Made by a program: the position numbers and the translations under genes. The notes beneath the pieces were generated by a model. That model searched no databases, was not told the DNA's origin, and was given only the letters and a program-made list of their open reading frames with translations. Positions 30,386 to 39,842 of a stretch of DNA of 64,000 bases are shown here, piece by piece; position 1 is the stretch's first letter, and the number at the start of each line of letters is the position of its first letter. The stretch is from Streptomyces griseoviridis (GTDB lineage: Bacteria; Actinomycetota; Actinomycetes; Streptomycetales; Streptomycetaceae): assembly GCF_005222485.1 (NCBI RefSeq), contig NZ_CP029078.1, positions 4,275,501 to 4,339,500 of the forward strand, written 5' to 3'.

Positions 30386-31426
30386 TCAGCCCAGGAGCTG
30401 GCTCTGCAGGACGACCGTCTGCTGGAACGGCACGGCCGCCGCCCGCCCCTCGCGGCTCTGGACGACCAGCGCGAGGACGTCACCGGCGGAGAGGTAGGCG
30501 TGCCTGACCTGCTCGGGACCGTAGGGCGCCATCTCGTTGTAGGCGGAGCGCTGCACCCGGTCGATGTCGGTCTGGGGCGGGAAGCCGTCGTCGAAGAGGG
30601 AGACGTCGGTGCCGCGCAGCCGGAAACCGGGGGCGCTCGCCGGTGCGACCCGCTCCGTGAACAGGTCGTGCACGACCACCCCGGAGCCGAACCTGAGCAG
30701 GTAGATACGGGTGCGGGTGCCGTCGGTCGTGGTCCAGCCGCGGGCGGCGATGTACCGCAGGCCGCGGTCCGTGAGCGCCGTCCGCAGCGCGTCGCGCTCG
30801 CTCGCCTCGGAGTACTCGGCGAGGAAGGTGCCGGTGGGGAGCCAGCCGTCGGAGCCGCGCAGGGCGGGGTCCTCCTTCGCCCCCTTCGGCGCGGGCAGCA
30901 CCAGGGCGCGCAGGTCCGCGTGGTGCGCCTCGGCCGGGTTGGAGTCGGCGAACGGCCCGGGGCTGCCGGACGGCAGCGGGGGCCTGGTGAGCGTGGGGTA
31001 CTCCCACCGGCCGTCCGACGCGGTCGCGAGACCGGGCACGTCGGTCCGCTCCATCGTGCCGATCCCGTAGGCGGTCCCGGCCCCGACGGCCCCGAAGACG
31101 ACGGCGACGGCGACGGCGGTCCAGCGCAGGACGGCACGCAGCACGCGACGGTCGGGGCGGGGGGCCAGCGGGGGCGGGGTGGCGGGCAGAGGCGGGGTGG
31201 CGGGCAGAGGCGGGGTGGCGGGCAGAGGCGGGGTGGCGGGCAGAGGCGGGGTGGCGGGCAGAGGCGGTACGACGATGGCCGCCGGGCTCTCTGTCTGCGT
31301 CTCGGTCTGCGTCTGGGTCTGGGTCTGTGTCTGTGCCGGTGTCTGTGTCTGGGCCTGCGTCTCGGTCGTCGTTTCGCTCTGTGTCTCGGTCGTCGTTTCG
31401 CTCTGCGTCTCGGTCTGCTCGGTCAT
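30386..31426 (-). CDS. One-span membrane protein with Gln/Thr and PPLPAT repeats
   Basis: 346 residues. The N-terminus is repetitive: Thr/Gln/Glu-rich (ETTTETQAQTQTPAQTQT) followed by five PPLPAT hexapeptides coded by an 18-base tandem repeat (31184-31264). One membrane helix follows (LRWTAVAVAVVFGAVGAGTA), then a ~230-residue extracytoplasmic domain (ALRTALTDRGLRYIAARGW, RIYLLRFGSGVVVHDLF, AYLSAGDVLALVVQSREG). Topology is N-in, C-out. It is the last of three overlapping genes (ATGA) whose products share this plan. Function unknown. Confidence 0.75.
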   Translation of the reverse strand: MTEQTETQSETTTETQSETTTETQAQTQTPAQTQTQTQTQTETQTESPAAIVVPPLPATPPLPATPPLPATPPLPATPPLPATPPPLAPRPDRRVLRAVLRWTAVAVAVVFGAVGAGTAYGIGTMERTDVPGLATASDGRWEYPTLTRPPLPSGSPGPFADSNPAEAHHADLRALVLPAPKGAKEDPALRGSDGWLPTGTFLAEYSEASERDALRTALTDRGLRYIAARGWTTTDGTRTRIYLLRFGSGVVVHDLFTERVAPASAPGFRLRGTDVSLFDDGFPPQTDIDRVQRSAYNEMAPYGPEQVRHAYLSAGDVLALVVQSREGRAAAVPFQQTVVLQSQLLG

Positions 31427-32292
31427 ACCGCCTCCCCGGGCTCCGCGATGCGGTCGAGCTGGGCGGTGAGGAGCGTCGCGGCGCCCTTCGTGTCCAGGGG
31501 CCACACGCCGTTCATGACGGCCGTGACGATGATGTCGCCCCGCGCGGCGAAACACCACAGCCGGTCGATGTCCTCGCGCAGCTCCGCGGGCTGGAGGAAG
31601 CACTTGGCGTCCTTGTGCCGCTTGACCGCGGGGCCCGCGCGGAAGACGCGGAGGGCGTCGATGGCCCGGGTGAGGGCGGTCATCTGCTCCCGCGCCTGCG
31701 CCCGGCTGTCCACCCGGGTCAGGATGAGGCTCGCGGTGTAGACGCCCTTGTTCTCGCTGCGGCTGGCCAGTTCGCCGCTGAGGTAGCTGCGCATGGCCAT
31801 TCCCTTGACGGGGTGCTCGTCGTACTGCTTCTCCAGTTGCCGACGCTCGGTGCGGGGCAGCGCGCTCAACTCCTCCTTGCGCAGGGCCTGCGCGCGGGCG
31901 CCGCTCAGTTCGGCGTCGGAGCCGAACGACTGGAAGTCCGGGCCGCGGCTCCAGTCGCCGGTGCCGTAGGGCACGAGCAGCGCGCCGAGCCCCTTCGCCG
32001 ATGCGGGCGCCGCCTCGACGGGCTTGCTGTCCTGGAACTCGAAGGAGGGCTTGCCCGGGTCGCGGTCGGCGTCCCGCACGGTGACGACGGTGGCACCGAC
32101 ACCGGCGAGGACGGCACAGGCGAGCACGGCGCCCCCGACGACGCGGGCGACCCGGCGACGGCGACGCGGCGGGGCGGGCGGGGCGCAGCCGTCATCGCCG
32201 GCGGGCGCGCTCACGGGGTGCTCGACGGAGGCGAGTTCGGACCCGGAGGGCTCCCCTTCCGGACGTTCGGTCTCAGGGTGCTCCTCGCTCAC
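31423..32292 (-). CDS. One-span membrane protein, second of three related genes
   Basis: 289 residues: a charged Glu/Pro-rich N-terminus, an Arg cluster (PPRRRRRVARVV), a membrane helix (GGAVLACAVLAGVGATVVTV) and an extracytoplasmic domain with LVPYGTGDWSRGPDFQSFGS, YLSGELASRSENKGVYTASL and LWCFAARGDIIVTAVMNGVW. The GDIIV near the end aligns with GDVLALVV and GDIVMKIW in the neighbours. GTGA overlap with the upstream gene and ATGA overlap with the downstream one. Two Cys (CFLQ, WCFA) could form a disulfide outside the cell. Not a recognised family. Confidence 0.75.
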   Translation of the reverse strand: MSEEHPETERPEGEPSGSELASVEHPVSAPAGDDGCAPPAPPRRRRRVARVVGGAVLACAVLAGVGATVVTVRDADRDPGKPSFEFQDSKPVEAAPASAKGLGALLVPYGTGDWSRGPDFQSFGSDAELSGARAQALRKEELSALPRTERRQLEKQYDEHPVKGMAMRSYLSGELASRSENKGVYTASLILTRVDSRAQAREQMTALTRAIDALRVFRAGPAVKRHKDAKCFLQPAELREDIDRLWCFAARGDIIVTAVMNGVWPLDTKGAATLLTAQLDRIAEPGEAV

Positions 32293-33038
32293 AGCCGCTC
32301 CAACTGCCGCTCGGCGAGATCCGTGATCGTCGCCTTGGGGATCCGCTTGGTGTCAGTGATCCAGATCTTCATGACGATGTCACCGCGGTGGGCGAAGGCC
32401 GTGGCGGTGTACAGGGGCCCGTATCCGAACTCCCGGATCGGCTCGGGGTCCGCGTACGCCAGGCCGCTGCCGGTACCGGGGACCGGCCAGCCCTCCCGGG
32501 CGACCCCGTCGATGTCCGCGTACAGGTCACTCCACTCGTAGCCGTCGACCTCGAGGACGTTCTCCTGCCGGTACTGGGCCAGCACGACCCCCGTCTGCCG
32601 GTCGCCCTGCGCCCACTCAGCGACGACGGCCCGGCGGAACCCCTCTGACATCAGGCTGCGGAAGGACGAATCCAGATCGACGAAGAAAGTGGAGTACTCG
32701 GCGAGGTCCACCCAGCCGTCGACGCCGGACAGGTCGGACTTCCGGGCCCCGGCCGGCTTCTCCACCAGCAGCTTGCGGAGGTCACCGTCGGTCCTCACCT
32801 GACGGTCCCGGGCGGCCGACAGCGGCTCGGGCCCCGGCCCCTTGGCCTGCGCGAGCACCGGCTGGGCCAGGGAGGGCAGCCGGGTCGGTGCGCGGTCGGC
32901 CTGCACGAGGTAGCCGACGCAGGTGCCGGCGACGACACCGAGAACGGCGGCGCAGGCGATGAGCGGCGCGGTGCGGCTCCGCCGGGGAGCGGGTCTCTCC
33001 TCCGGGGTCGGTGGTGCGGCTGGTTCTGGTGTCGCCAA
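32289..33038 (-). CDS. One-span membrane protein, first of three related genes
   Basis: 249 residues from a TTG start five bases after GGGGGGA. Pro/Arg-rich N-terminus, membrane helix (APLIACAAVLGVVAGTCVGY), then an outside domain (LLVEKPAGARKSDLSGVDGW, FRRAVVAEWAQGDRQTGVVL, YTATAFAHRGDIVMKIWITD). The order, spacing and GDIV-type C-terminal strand match its two downstream neighbours, so the operon probably arose by gene duplication with strong divergence. Could form a surface complex. Divergent from the DsrE-like gene. Confidence 0.75.
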   Translation of the reverse strand: MATPEPAAPPTPEERPAPRRSRTAPLIACAAVLGVVAGTCVGYLVQADRAPTRLPSLAQPVLAQAKGPGPEPLSAARDRQVRTDGDLRKLLVEKPAGARKSDLSGVDGWVDLAEYSTFFVDLDSSFRSLMSEGFRRAVVAEWAQGDRQTGVVLAQYRQENVLEVDGYEWSDLYADIDGVAREGWPVPGTGSGLAYADPEPIREFGYGPLYTATAFAHRGDIVMKIWITDTKRIPKATITDLAERQLERL

Positions 33039-33141
33039 GGCGTCCCCCCACGGAACACACGATGTACGTGCCTCATGCACGCTTCACAGGAGACTCATGG
33101 GTCGCACCGCCGGTTGTAACGGGGCTGATTACGATTCGGGC

Positions 33142-33504
33142 ATGGCGAAGAAGCTAGTGATCAAGGTGACGGCCGGCGCGGACTCCCCGGAACGCTGCTC
33201 GCAGGCGTTCACGGTCGCCGCGGTCGCGGTGGCGAGCGGCGTGGACGTGTCCCTGTGGCTGACCGGCGAGTCGGCGTGGTTCGCGCTGCCGGGGCGCGCG
33301 GCGGAGTTCGAACTCCCGCACGCGGCACCGCTGCAGGATCTGCTGGCGGCGATCGTCACCGGGGGCCGCGTCACCCTGTGCACCCAGTGCGCGGCCCGCC
33401 GGGACATCACGGAGAAGGACGTCATCGAGGGCATCCGCATCGCGGGGGCGCAGGTCTTCGTCCAGGAGACGATGTCGGACGGGACGCAGGCGCTGGTCTA
33501 CTGA
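33142..33504 (+). CDS. DsrE-fold small protein
   Basis: A 120-residue protein of the DsrE/DsrF-like family: MAKKLVIKVTAGADSPERCS, AVAVASGVDVSLWLTGESAW, LQDLLAAIVTGGRVTLCTQC, IEGIRIAGAQVFVQETMSDG. The TLCTQCAAR motif has two cysteines where sulfur-relay members keep an active Cys. Such proteins handle persulfide sulfur or have unknown roles. Its 3' end abuts the DUF397 gene on the other strand without any spacer (33504/33505). Confidence 0.82.
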   Translation: MAKKLVIKVTAGADSPERCSQAFTVAAVAVASGVDVSLWLTGESAWFALPGRAAEFELPHAAPLQDLLAAIVTGGRVTLCTQCAARRDITEKDVIEGIRIAGAQVFVQETMSDGTQALVY

Positions 33505-33789
33505 TCAGCCCCGCAACGAACCCCACTTGACGGCACCGACGAACACACCCCAGGCGCCCGCCTCGAAGACGAGGGGGGCGCGGCGGGGATCCTTGCTGTC
33601 ACGGACGGGAACGACGGGGAGGTTACCGACGAACTCCAGACACTGGCCGCCGTCCTGGTTGCTGTAACTGCTCTTACGCCAGACAGCAGCGCTCAGGAGG
33701 TCAACGGAGATCTCGACGCAGTCTCCGCCGGTGGTGTTGCTGTAACTGCTCTTACGCCAGTTCACGTTGCGCAGATCGACGACTCGCAC
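33505..33789 (-). CDS. Double DUF397 domain protein
   Basis: A 94-residue protein with two DUF397 units: NVNWRKSSYSNTTGGDCVEI and AVWRKSSYSNQDGGQCLEF followed by VPVRDSKDPRRAPLVFEAG. GTG start after GAGGAGAT. DUF397 proteins of the WhiJ-associated type are small partners of XRE/DUF5753 regulators encoded next door. This and the next gene share a nearly identical ~65-base block (33550-33615 and 33858-33923), evidence of recent local duplication or gene conversion. The additional half-domain here may be a fusion created in that event. Confidence 0.88.
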   Translation of the reverse strand: MRVVDLRNVNWRKSSYSNTTGGDCVEISVDLLSAAVWRKSSYSNQDGGQCLEFVGNLPVVPVRDSKDPRRAPLVFEAGAWGVFVGAVKWGSLRG

Positions 33790-33802
33790 AGGATCTCCTC
33801 CA

Positions 33803-34009
33803 CTACCCGAAGAGGTCGCCTCGCTTGACCGCACCCGCGAACACCGACCACGCACCCGCCTCGAAGACGAGGGGCGCGCGGCGGGGATCCTTGCTGTCAC
33901 GGACGGGGACAACGGGGAGACCACCGGCGAACTCCAGGCACTCGCCACCGGTCGCGTTGCTGTAACTGCTCTTGTGCCACGTCACGTTGCTCAGCTCGAC
34001 GGTTCGCAC
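33803..34009 (-). CDS. Single DUF397 domain protein
   Basis: A 68-residue DUF397 protein: VTWHKSSYSNATGGECLEFA and VPVRDSKDPRRAPLVFEAG. GTG start after GGAG, overlapping the 3' end of the XRE regulator by 19 bases, so translation is coupled. In the WhiJ paradigm the small DUF397 protein is thought to relieve repression by its cognate XRE partner. Two DUF397 genes with one regulator raises the question of competition or specialisation. Confidence 0.9.
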   Translation of the reverse strand: MRTVELSNVTWHKSSYSNATGGECLEFAGGLPVVPVRDSKDPRRAPLVFEAGAWSVFAGAVKRGDLFG

Positions 34010-34833
34010 CGTAACTCCTCCAACATCCGCAGAATGAATGCCCGTGACTCGGCAGGGGACAACGCCAAGTCACGAACTGCTTCGTAGCTACGCTGAAAGT
34101 ACTCAACTCGGCCTGGTTCTTCGATCAGTTCACCACGTTCATCGTTCTCCGTATAGACCACTGTGACACCGTCCAACTGACGCAGAAACATCACGGCGGT
34201 ATTCCTCAAGCCATGCAGCCCGGCGCTGAACGGCAGGACGTAGATCGTGACTCTCGGGCGCTCCATAACCTCCAACAGGTATGCCAGTTGCTCCTTCCAC
34301 GCCTGCTTGTCAAGCAGAGGTGTACGCACAACCGCTTCAGAGAAAATCGCCCGAAGTGGTGGCGCGTCGTCACGCTCCAGCAACAACCGTCGTCCCACGC
34401 GAGCTTCGACCTGCTGGTCCAGATCATCGCCCACGAGGCCGCCCGCCGCGAGTGCCTCACGGGCGTACCCGCGCGTCTGAAGCAGACCCGGCGGAGCGCT
34501 GGGCGAGTAATGCCATAGAGCCACCGCCTCCTGCTCCAACTCCATGTACCGCCGGTACTGCTCCTTGAACTGTTTCGGGTCCGCCACCGCCACCTCCCAC
34601 ATCGCCAGCAGCAGCCCCGGTGTTCCGTAGAACCCGTCCAGTGCCTGGGCCACCTCCGGGCTGCCCAAAGTCGCTCCGCTCTCCAGTTTTCCGAAGAGGC
34701 TCGGGTCCCAGCCGACCGTTTCCGCCAGTTGGCGCAGGCTCAAGTCGCGTTCCGCTCTCAGGAGTCGCAGCTCCTCCGCGTAGCGGCGTCGGGGCTCCTG
34801 GCTCCGTCCTGTGATGACTCTTCTCGGCGGCAT
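33991..34833 (-). CDS. XRE-family regulator with DUF5753 (WhiJ-like)
   Basis: A 280-residue protein: XRE helix-turn-helix (YAEELRLLRAERDLSLRQLA, TVGWDPSLFGKLESGATLGS) and a C-terminal DUF5753 domain (ALWHYSPSAPPGLLQTRGYA, FSEAVVRTPLLDKQAWKEQL, RVTIYVLPFSAGLHGLRNTA, VVYTENDERGELIEEPGRVE). This is the Streptomyces WhiJ-type regulator that pairs with DUF397 proteins in development and antibiotic control. Divergent from three micro-genes at 35019-35517, which may be its targets. Confidence 0.9.
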   Translation of the reverse strand: MPPRRVITGRSQEPRRRYAEELRLLRAERDLSLRQLAETVGWDPSLFGKLESGATLGSPEVAQALDGFYGTPGLLLAMWEVAVADPKQFKEQYRRYMELEQEAVALWHYSPSAPPGLLQTRGYAREALAAGGLVGDDLDQQVEARVGRRLLLERDDAPPLRAIFSEAVVRTPLLDKQAWKEQLAYLLEVMERPRVTIYVLPFSAGLHGLRNTAVMFLRQLDGVTVVYTENDERGELIEEPGRVEYFQRSYEAVRDLALSPAESRAFILRMLEELRCEPSS

Positions 34834-35018
34834 CTCGTCGCGTCCTCCCCGGAGCGTGGAACTTGTGGAATTAACGAGCCCGGAACCGGAAGAACCGCAC
34901 GTCAACGGCGTTTCTCGGCTGTGTATGGGCCATGCTCGTCCCACCCCCGAACACCCAGAGTAATGCTCTGATCGCATTGCGTGGGCATGTTGACGAGTTG
35001 GATGAACGGAGCTGAGTC

Positions 35019-35240
35019 ATGACGACAGAGCCCTTCGAGCCCGGCACGCTGCTCTACGATCCGGCCACGCAGAAGGTCGGTGAGTACCAGGACACCCTCG
35101 GGCGGCACGCCATGCTGCGGCCGGTCGGTGGTGGTATCGAGTGGGAGGCGGACCCGGCGACGCTGCGGCCGCCCACCCAGGACGAGCGGCTGCGCAGCGG
35201 CGTCAAGGCGGCGAACGCGCGCGCCGGGCGGCCGGCGTGA
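35019..35240 (+). CDS. Small protein of XRE/DUF397-linked micro-operon (73 aa)
   Basis: MTTEPFEPGTLLYDPATQKV continues with GRHAMLRPVGGGIEWEADPA and RLRSGVKAANARAG. The composition and the LRPVGGGxEWEADP motif recall a common Streptomyces orphan family found next to XRE/DUF397 loci. A GGAG lies 12 bases before the ATG. Stop overlaps the next start (GTGA). Unknown function; soluble, beta-rich. Confidence 0.75.
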   Translation: MTTEPFEPGTLLYDPATQKVGEYQDTLGRHAMLRPVGGGIEWEADPATLRPPTQDERLRSGVKAANARAGRPA

Positions 35241-35413
35241 GTGTGCCGGGGCACGACGACCCCACCCGGCCGCCGCTGCCCTTCCGCGGGTGCCCGACCT
35301 GCGGCGAACTCGACCGGCGGCGGGATCGCGCGCGGGCCGAGTACGACCGCAGCGCCGAGACCGACGCCAACGTGCTCATGCGGCAGCATCAGAGGAAGGA
35401 GCACCGCCCGTGA
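35237..35413 (+). CDS. Small CxxC protein (58 aa)
   Basis: GTG start overlapping the previous TGA. The product has FRGCPTCGELDRRRDRARAE followed by a charged helix and a His/Lys tail (MRQHQRKEHRP). One CxxC motif could hold half a zinc site, or form one in a dimer. Its stop again overlaps the next start (GTGA), so three micro-genes are translated as a chain. Confidence 0.7.
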   Translation: MSVPGHDDPTRPPLPFRGCPTCGELDRRRDRARAEYDRSAETDANVLMRQHQRKEHRP

Positions 35414-35517
35414 GCGGGAGGAGGAGGGACGACGCCTTCTGGAGCGGTCTGCTCACCCTGATCAGCGTCGGCGGTCTGGTGACCACCCTCGTGCTGACCG
35501 CCGTCCGGCAGCGGTGA
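35410..35517 (+). CDS. 35-residue membrane peptide
   Basis: GTG start overlapping the previous stop. The product has a basic, Arg-rich front (MSGRRRDDAF) and a single hydrophobic helix (WSGLLTLISVGGLVTTLVLT) ending VRQR. Third member of the overlapping micro-operon divergent from the XRE/DUF397 locus. Too short for usual gene finders, but the two tight overlaps support it. Confidence 0.65.
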   Translation: MSGRRRDDAFWSGLLTLISVGGLVTTLVLTAVRQR

Positions 35518-35544
35518 GCCGGCGGCGTTGAGCTGACGGCGAAG

Positions 35545-35805
35545 CTAACGGCGTCGTTTCTTGCCGTCCAGTTCGTCCCACCACTCGTCGGACTTGGGGT
35601 CGCCGGACGGATCGTCCCACCAGCGGTCCTCCGGCCCCCTGCGGTTCGCCACCATCGCGGCGAACGGCGGGATCACCATGGCGACGACGCACATCCCGAC
35701 CGCGGCCGGTACGGACCAGATGCGTACCACGCCCCAGGCGAGGACGAACAGCCCGATGCAGATCGCCATCATCACGAAGTAGACGCGCCGTCGGCGTGCG
35801 TACAT
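35545..35805 (-). CDS. DUF3099 family membrane protein
   Basis: An 86-residue protein with an Arg-rich start (MYARRRRVYF), two membrane helices (VMMAICIGLFVLAWGVV and AAVGMCVVAMVIPPFAAMVA) and a Trp/Asp-rich cytoplasmic tail (DRWWDDPSGDP, EWWDELDGKKRRR). This matches the actinobacterial DUF3099 family; function unknown. Convergent with the micro-operon. Confidence 0.8.
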   Translation of the reverse strand: MYARRRRVYFVMMAICIGLFVLAWGVVRIWSVPAAVGMCVVAMVIPPFAAMVANRRGPEDRWWDDPSGDPKSDEWWDELDGKKRRR

Positions 35806-35902
35806 GTCTCCAGGGTAGGTCGGGATGCCCCGGGTGACGACATGGCGGAGGGCCGCCCCGGATGTCGACCCGCACATCCGTGGCGGCCCTCCGCCGCGCG
35901 CC

Positions 35903-36190
35903 TCAGACCGCGATCGCGACCTCCGCGAGACCGCCCTGCTGGGCGACGACCGTGCGGTCGGCGGTGCCGCCGGGAACGAGGGCGCGGACGGTCCAGGTGC
36001 CCTCGGCCGCGTAGAAGCGGAACTGCCCCGTCGCGGAGGTCGGCACCTCCGCGGTGAACTCGCCCGTCGAGTCCAGGAGACGGACGTACCCCGTCACAGG
36101 TTCGCCGTCACGCGTCACCTGGCCCTGGATGGTGGTCTCACCGGGCTTGATCGTCGAGGCGTCCGGGCCGCCGGCCTTCGCTCCACACAT
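35903..36190 (-). CDS. DUF1416 family protein
   Basis: A 95-residue protein starting MCGAKAGGPDASTIKPGETT, then IQGQVTRDGEPVTGYVRLLD and GQFRFYAAEGTWTVRALVPG, a carboxypeptidase-regulatory-like beta sandwich. DUF1416 genes regularly follow the thiosulfate sulfurtransferase gene in actinobacteria, as here with a 37-base gap. The Cys at position 2 could carry sulfur, an inference from that linkage. Confidence 0.85.
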   Translation of the reverse strand: MCGAKAGGPDASTIKPGETTIQGQVTRDGEPVTGYVRLLDSTGEFTAEVPTSATGQFRFYAAEGTWTVRALVPGGTADRTVVAQQGGLAEVAIAV

Positions 36191-36227
36191 GTCTTCGTCC
36201 TTCAGGTCGCAGCGGATGAGCTGGGGG

Positions 36228-37067
36228 TTACTTGGCGGCGCCGAGCTCGATCGGGACGCCGACGAGCGAGCCGTACTCGGTCCAGGAGCCGTCGTAGTTC
36301 TTGACGTTCTCCACGCCGAGCAGCTCGTGCAGCACGAACCAGGTCAGGGCGGAGCGCTCACCGATGCGGCAGTACGCGATGGTGTCCTTGGCCAGGTCGA
36401 CCTGCTCGTCGACGTACAGCTGCTTCAGCTCGTCGTCCGACTTGAAGGTGCCGTCGTCGTTGGCGTTCTTCGACCACGGGATGTTGCGGGCCGAGGGGAC
36501 GTGACCCGGGCGCTGCGACTGCTCCTGCGGGAGGTGCGCGGGGGCGAGCAGCTTGCCGGAGAACTCGTCGGGCGAGCGCACGTCGACCAGGTTCTGGGCG
36601 CCGATCGCGGCGACGACGTCGTCACGGAAGGCGCGGATCGCGGTGTTCTGCGGCTTGGCCTTGTACGAGGTCTCGGCGCGCTCGGGGACGTCCTCGACCA
36701 GCTCGCGGGCGTCCAGCTCCCACTTCTTGCGGCCGCCGTCGAGGAGCTTGACGTTGTCGTGGCCGTAGAGCTTGAAGTACCAGTAGGCGTAGGACGCGAA
36801 CCAGTTGTTGTTGCCGCCGTAGAGGATCACCAGGGTGTCGTTGGCGATGCCCTTGGCGGAGAGGAGCTTCTCGAAGCCCTCCTGGTCGACGAAGTCGCGG
36901 CGGACCGGGTCCTGGAGGTCCTTGGTCCAGTCGATGCGGATCGCGTTCCTGATGTGGTTCTTCTCGTAGGCGGACGTGTCCTCGTCCACCTCCACGATCG
37001 CGATGCTGGGGTCGTCCAGGTGTTCCTGGACCCAGTCGGCGTCTACGAGGACGTCGCTGCGGCTCAT
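36228..37067 (-). CDS. Thiosulfate sulfurtransferase (two rhodanese domains)
   Basis: A 279-residue tandem rhodanese. The N-terminal domain (VLVDADWVQEHLDDPSIAIV, HIRNAIRIDWTKDLQD) lacks a catalytic Cys; the C-terminal domain has VDVRSPDEFSGKLLAPAH and the active loop YCRIGERSALTWF with the persulfide-forming Cys. CRIGERS-type loops are typical of actinobacterial enzymes linked to sulfur assimilation. The upstream 26-residue Cys-codon leader peptide suggests cysteine-dependent control. Operon with DUF1416. Confidence 0.93.
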   Translation of the reverse strand: MSRSDVLVDADWVQEHLDDPSIAIVEVDEDTSAYEKNHIRNAIRIDWTKDLQDPVRRDFVDQEGFEKLLSAKGIANDTLVILYGGNNNWFASYAYWYFKLYGHDNVKLLDGGRKKWELDARELVEDVPERAETSYKAKPQNTAIRAFRDDVVAAIGAQNLVDVRSPDEFSGKLLAPAHLPQEQSQRPGHVPSARNIPWSKNANDDGTFKSDDELKQLYVDEQVDLAKDTIAYCRIGERSALTWFVLHELLGVENVKNYDGSWTEYGSLVGVPIELGAAK

Positions 37068-37207
37068 GGTCTTTCTCCTCCGGGGCAGTTGCGGCGGGGC
37101 GTGCGGGTGCGGGGGGTGCGGGGGCTTTCGCCGGGAGCGGCGAGCGGCGCGCACCGATGCCCTGAGCAGGGCGGGGAGAGACGCGGAGGCGGGAAGGAGC
37201 CGTCCGC

Positions 37208-37288
37208 TCAGAGAGGGCGACAGAGCATGGCGGCGACGCGGCACAGGTCGACTGCCCGCCGCTTCGTGAGATCCGCCTGTCGCTTCAT
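37208..37288 (-). CDS. Cysteine-type leader peptide upstream of the sulfurtransferase
   Basis: A 26-residue peptide starting MKRQADLTKRR, followed by AVDLCRVAAMLCRPL and a stop. Two Cys codons (TGC, TGT) lie close before the stop. Actinobacterial leader peptides of this kind (RRxVDLxRV...CR) precede sulfur-assimilation operons and are thought to sense charged tRNA-Cys through ribosome stalling. It is 140 bases upstream of the sulfurtransferase start. The alternative RNA structure was not worked out. Confidence 0.75.
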   Translation of the reverse strand: MKRQADLTKRRAVDLCRVAAMLCRPL

Positions 37289-37405
37289 GGTCCCGATCGT
37301 AGGGACGGACAGCGGGACATGCCACCGCCGTGTCGTATTTTGAGACACGATTGTCCGGCATGTGAGAAGGGTGCGAAAAACGGGTGCGCTGCGATCCGGA
37401 CCGTC

Positions 37406-38158
37406 CTACCCGGCCAGCTTGACGTCCGAACCCTTCACGGTGATCTCCACGCCGTTCTTCGCCGCCTCGACCTTGTCCAGGCGGATGCCGCCGGGCAGGT
37501 CGTCGATGCGCTGCTGGAAGTCGGTGATGGAGCGGATCGTCCGCTCGCCGAGTTCGATCGAGCCGAACTTCGGCAGCGCGTCGGCGTGCACCTTCACGGT
37601 GTCGTCCTCGACGGCCACCGTGCTCATGACGTACAGCGGTCCCGGCACCCGCACCCCGAGGACCGTCGCCTTGAGCGCGACCTTGATCTTGCCGCCCCCG
37701 CCGTCGGAGAGGCCGATCACCTGCGCGGTGGCGCCCGGCGCGACCTGCGTCGGCTCGGCCTTCGCCGTCTTCAGCAGCTCGGCGTAGGAGATACGCGCGG
37801 TGCCGGTGGCGTCGGCCGCCGTCGCGGAGCTGAAGTCGCCGGAGAACTCGACGCCCTTCATCCGCGCCTCGAGGTTCTCGATCCGGATCGACGACGGCGC
37901 GCCGTCCCCGGCCGCCGCGCCGGTGTCCGCCTCGTAGTCGTCGATGCCTATCGTGACGTCGTCGAGCGTCCCGGTCGCGACCTGGGTGAGGAACGGGAAG
38001 CCGGCGATCGTCACATCGGGCGTCGCCGACAGGTTCTCGCTGGTCTTCAGCCGGTCGGCGACCTCGCCCTCGGCGAAGTGCAGCGCGAGCCGGTCCGCGA
38101 GCACGAACAGGCCCCCCAGGACCACGACGACGATCAGAAGTGTGCGCAGGGCACGCAT
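37406..38158 (-). CDS. DUF2993 family protein with N-terminal membrane anchor
   Basis: A 250-residue protein: N-terminal signal-anchor (LRTLLIVVVVLGGLFVLADR), then TPDVTIAGFPFLTQVATGTL and DVTIGIDDYEAD, typical of DUF2993, the LmeA-like family that in mycobacteria contributes to lipomannan elongation at the membrane. The C-terminus VEITVKGSDVKLAG is a beta strand. In Streptomyces the role is not established. Monocistronic. Confidence 0.83.
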   Translation of the reverse strand: MRALRTLLIVVVVLGGLFVLADRLALHFAEGEVADRLKTSENLSATPDVTIAGFPFLTQVATGTLDDVTIGIDDYEADTGAAAGDGAPSSIRIENLEARMKGVEFSGDFSSATAADATGTARISYAELLKTAKAEPTQVAPGATAQVIGLSDGGGGKIKVALKATVLGVRVPGPLYVMSTVAVEDDTVKVHADALPKFGSIELGERTIRSITDFQQRIDDLPGGIRLDKVEAAKNGVEITVKGSDVKLAG

Positions 38159-38292
38159 GCGGTCTTCCCCACCTCGGCGGTCGACGACGGTTCGGTTCCC
38201 GACGTCCGGATGTCCGTCCTCGGCGAGACTAACCCTCGCCAGGGGCCGGGCCGGAACTCTGTCGATCAGCTGTGACAACCGGCCGGGACCCG

Positions 38293-39840
<1,548 letters not shown>

Positions 39841-39842
39841 CC

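Noticed and set aside
31184..31264. CRISPR array
   Set aside because: The repeats are contiguous 18-mers in frame within a coding gene, with no spacers.
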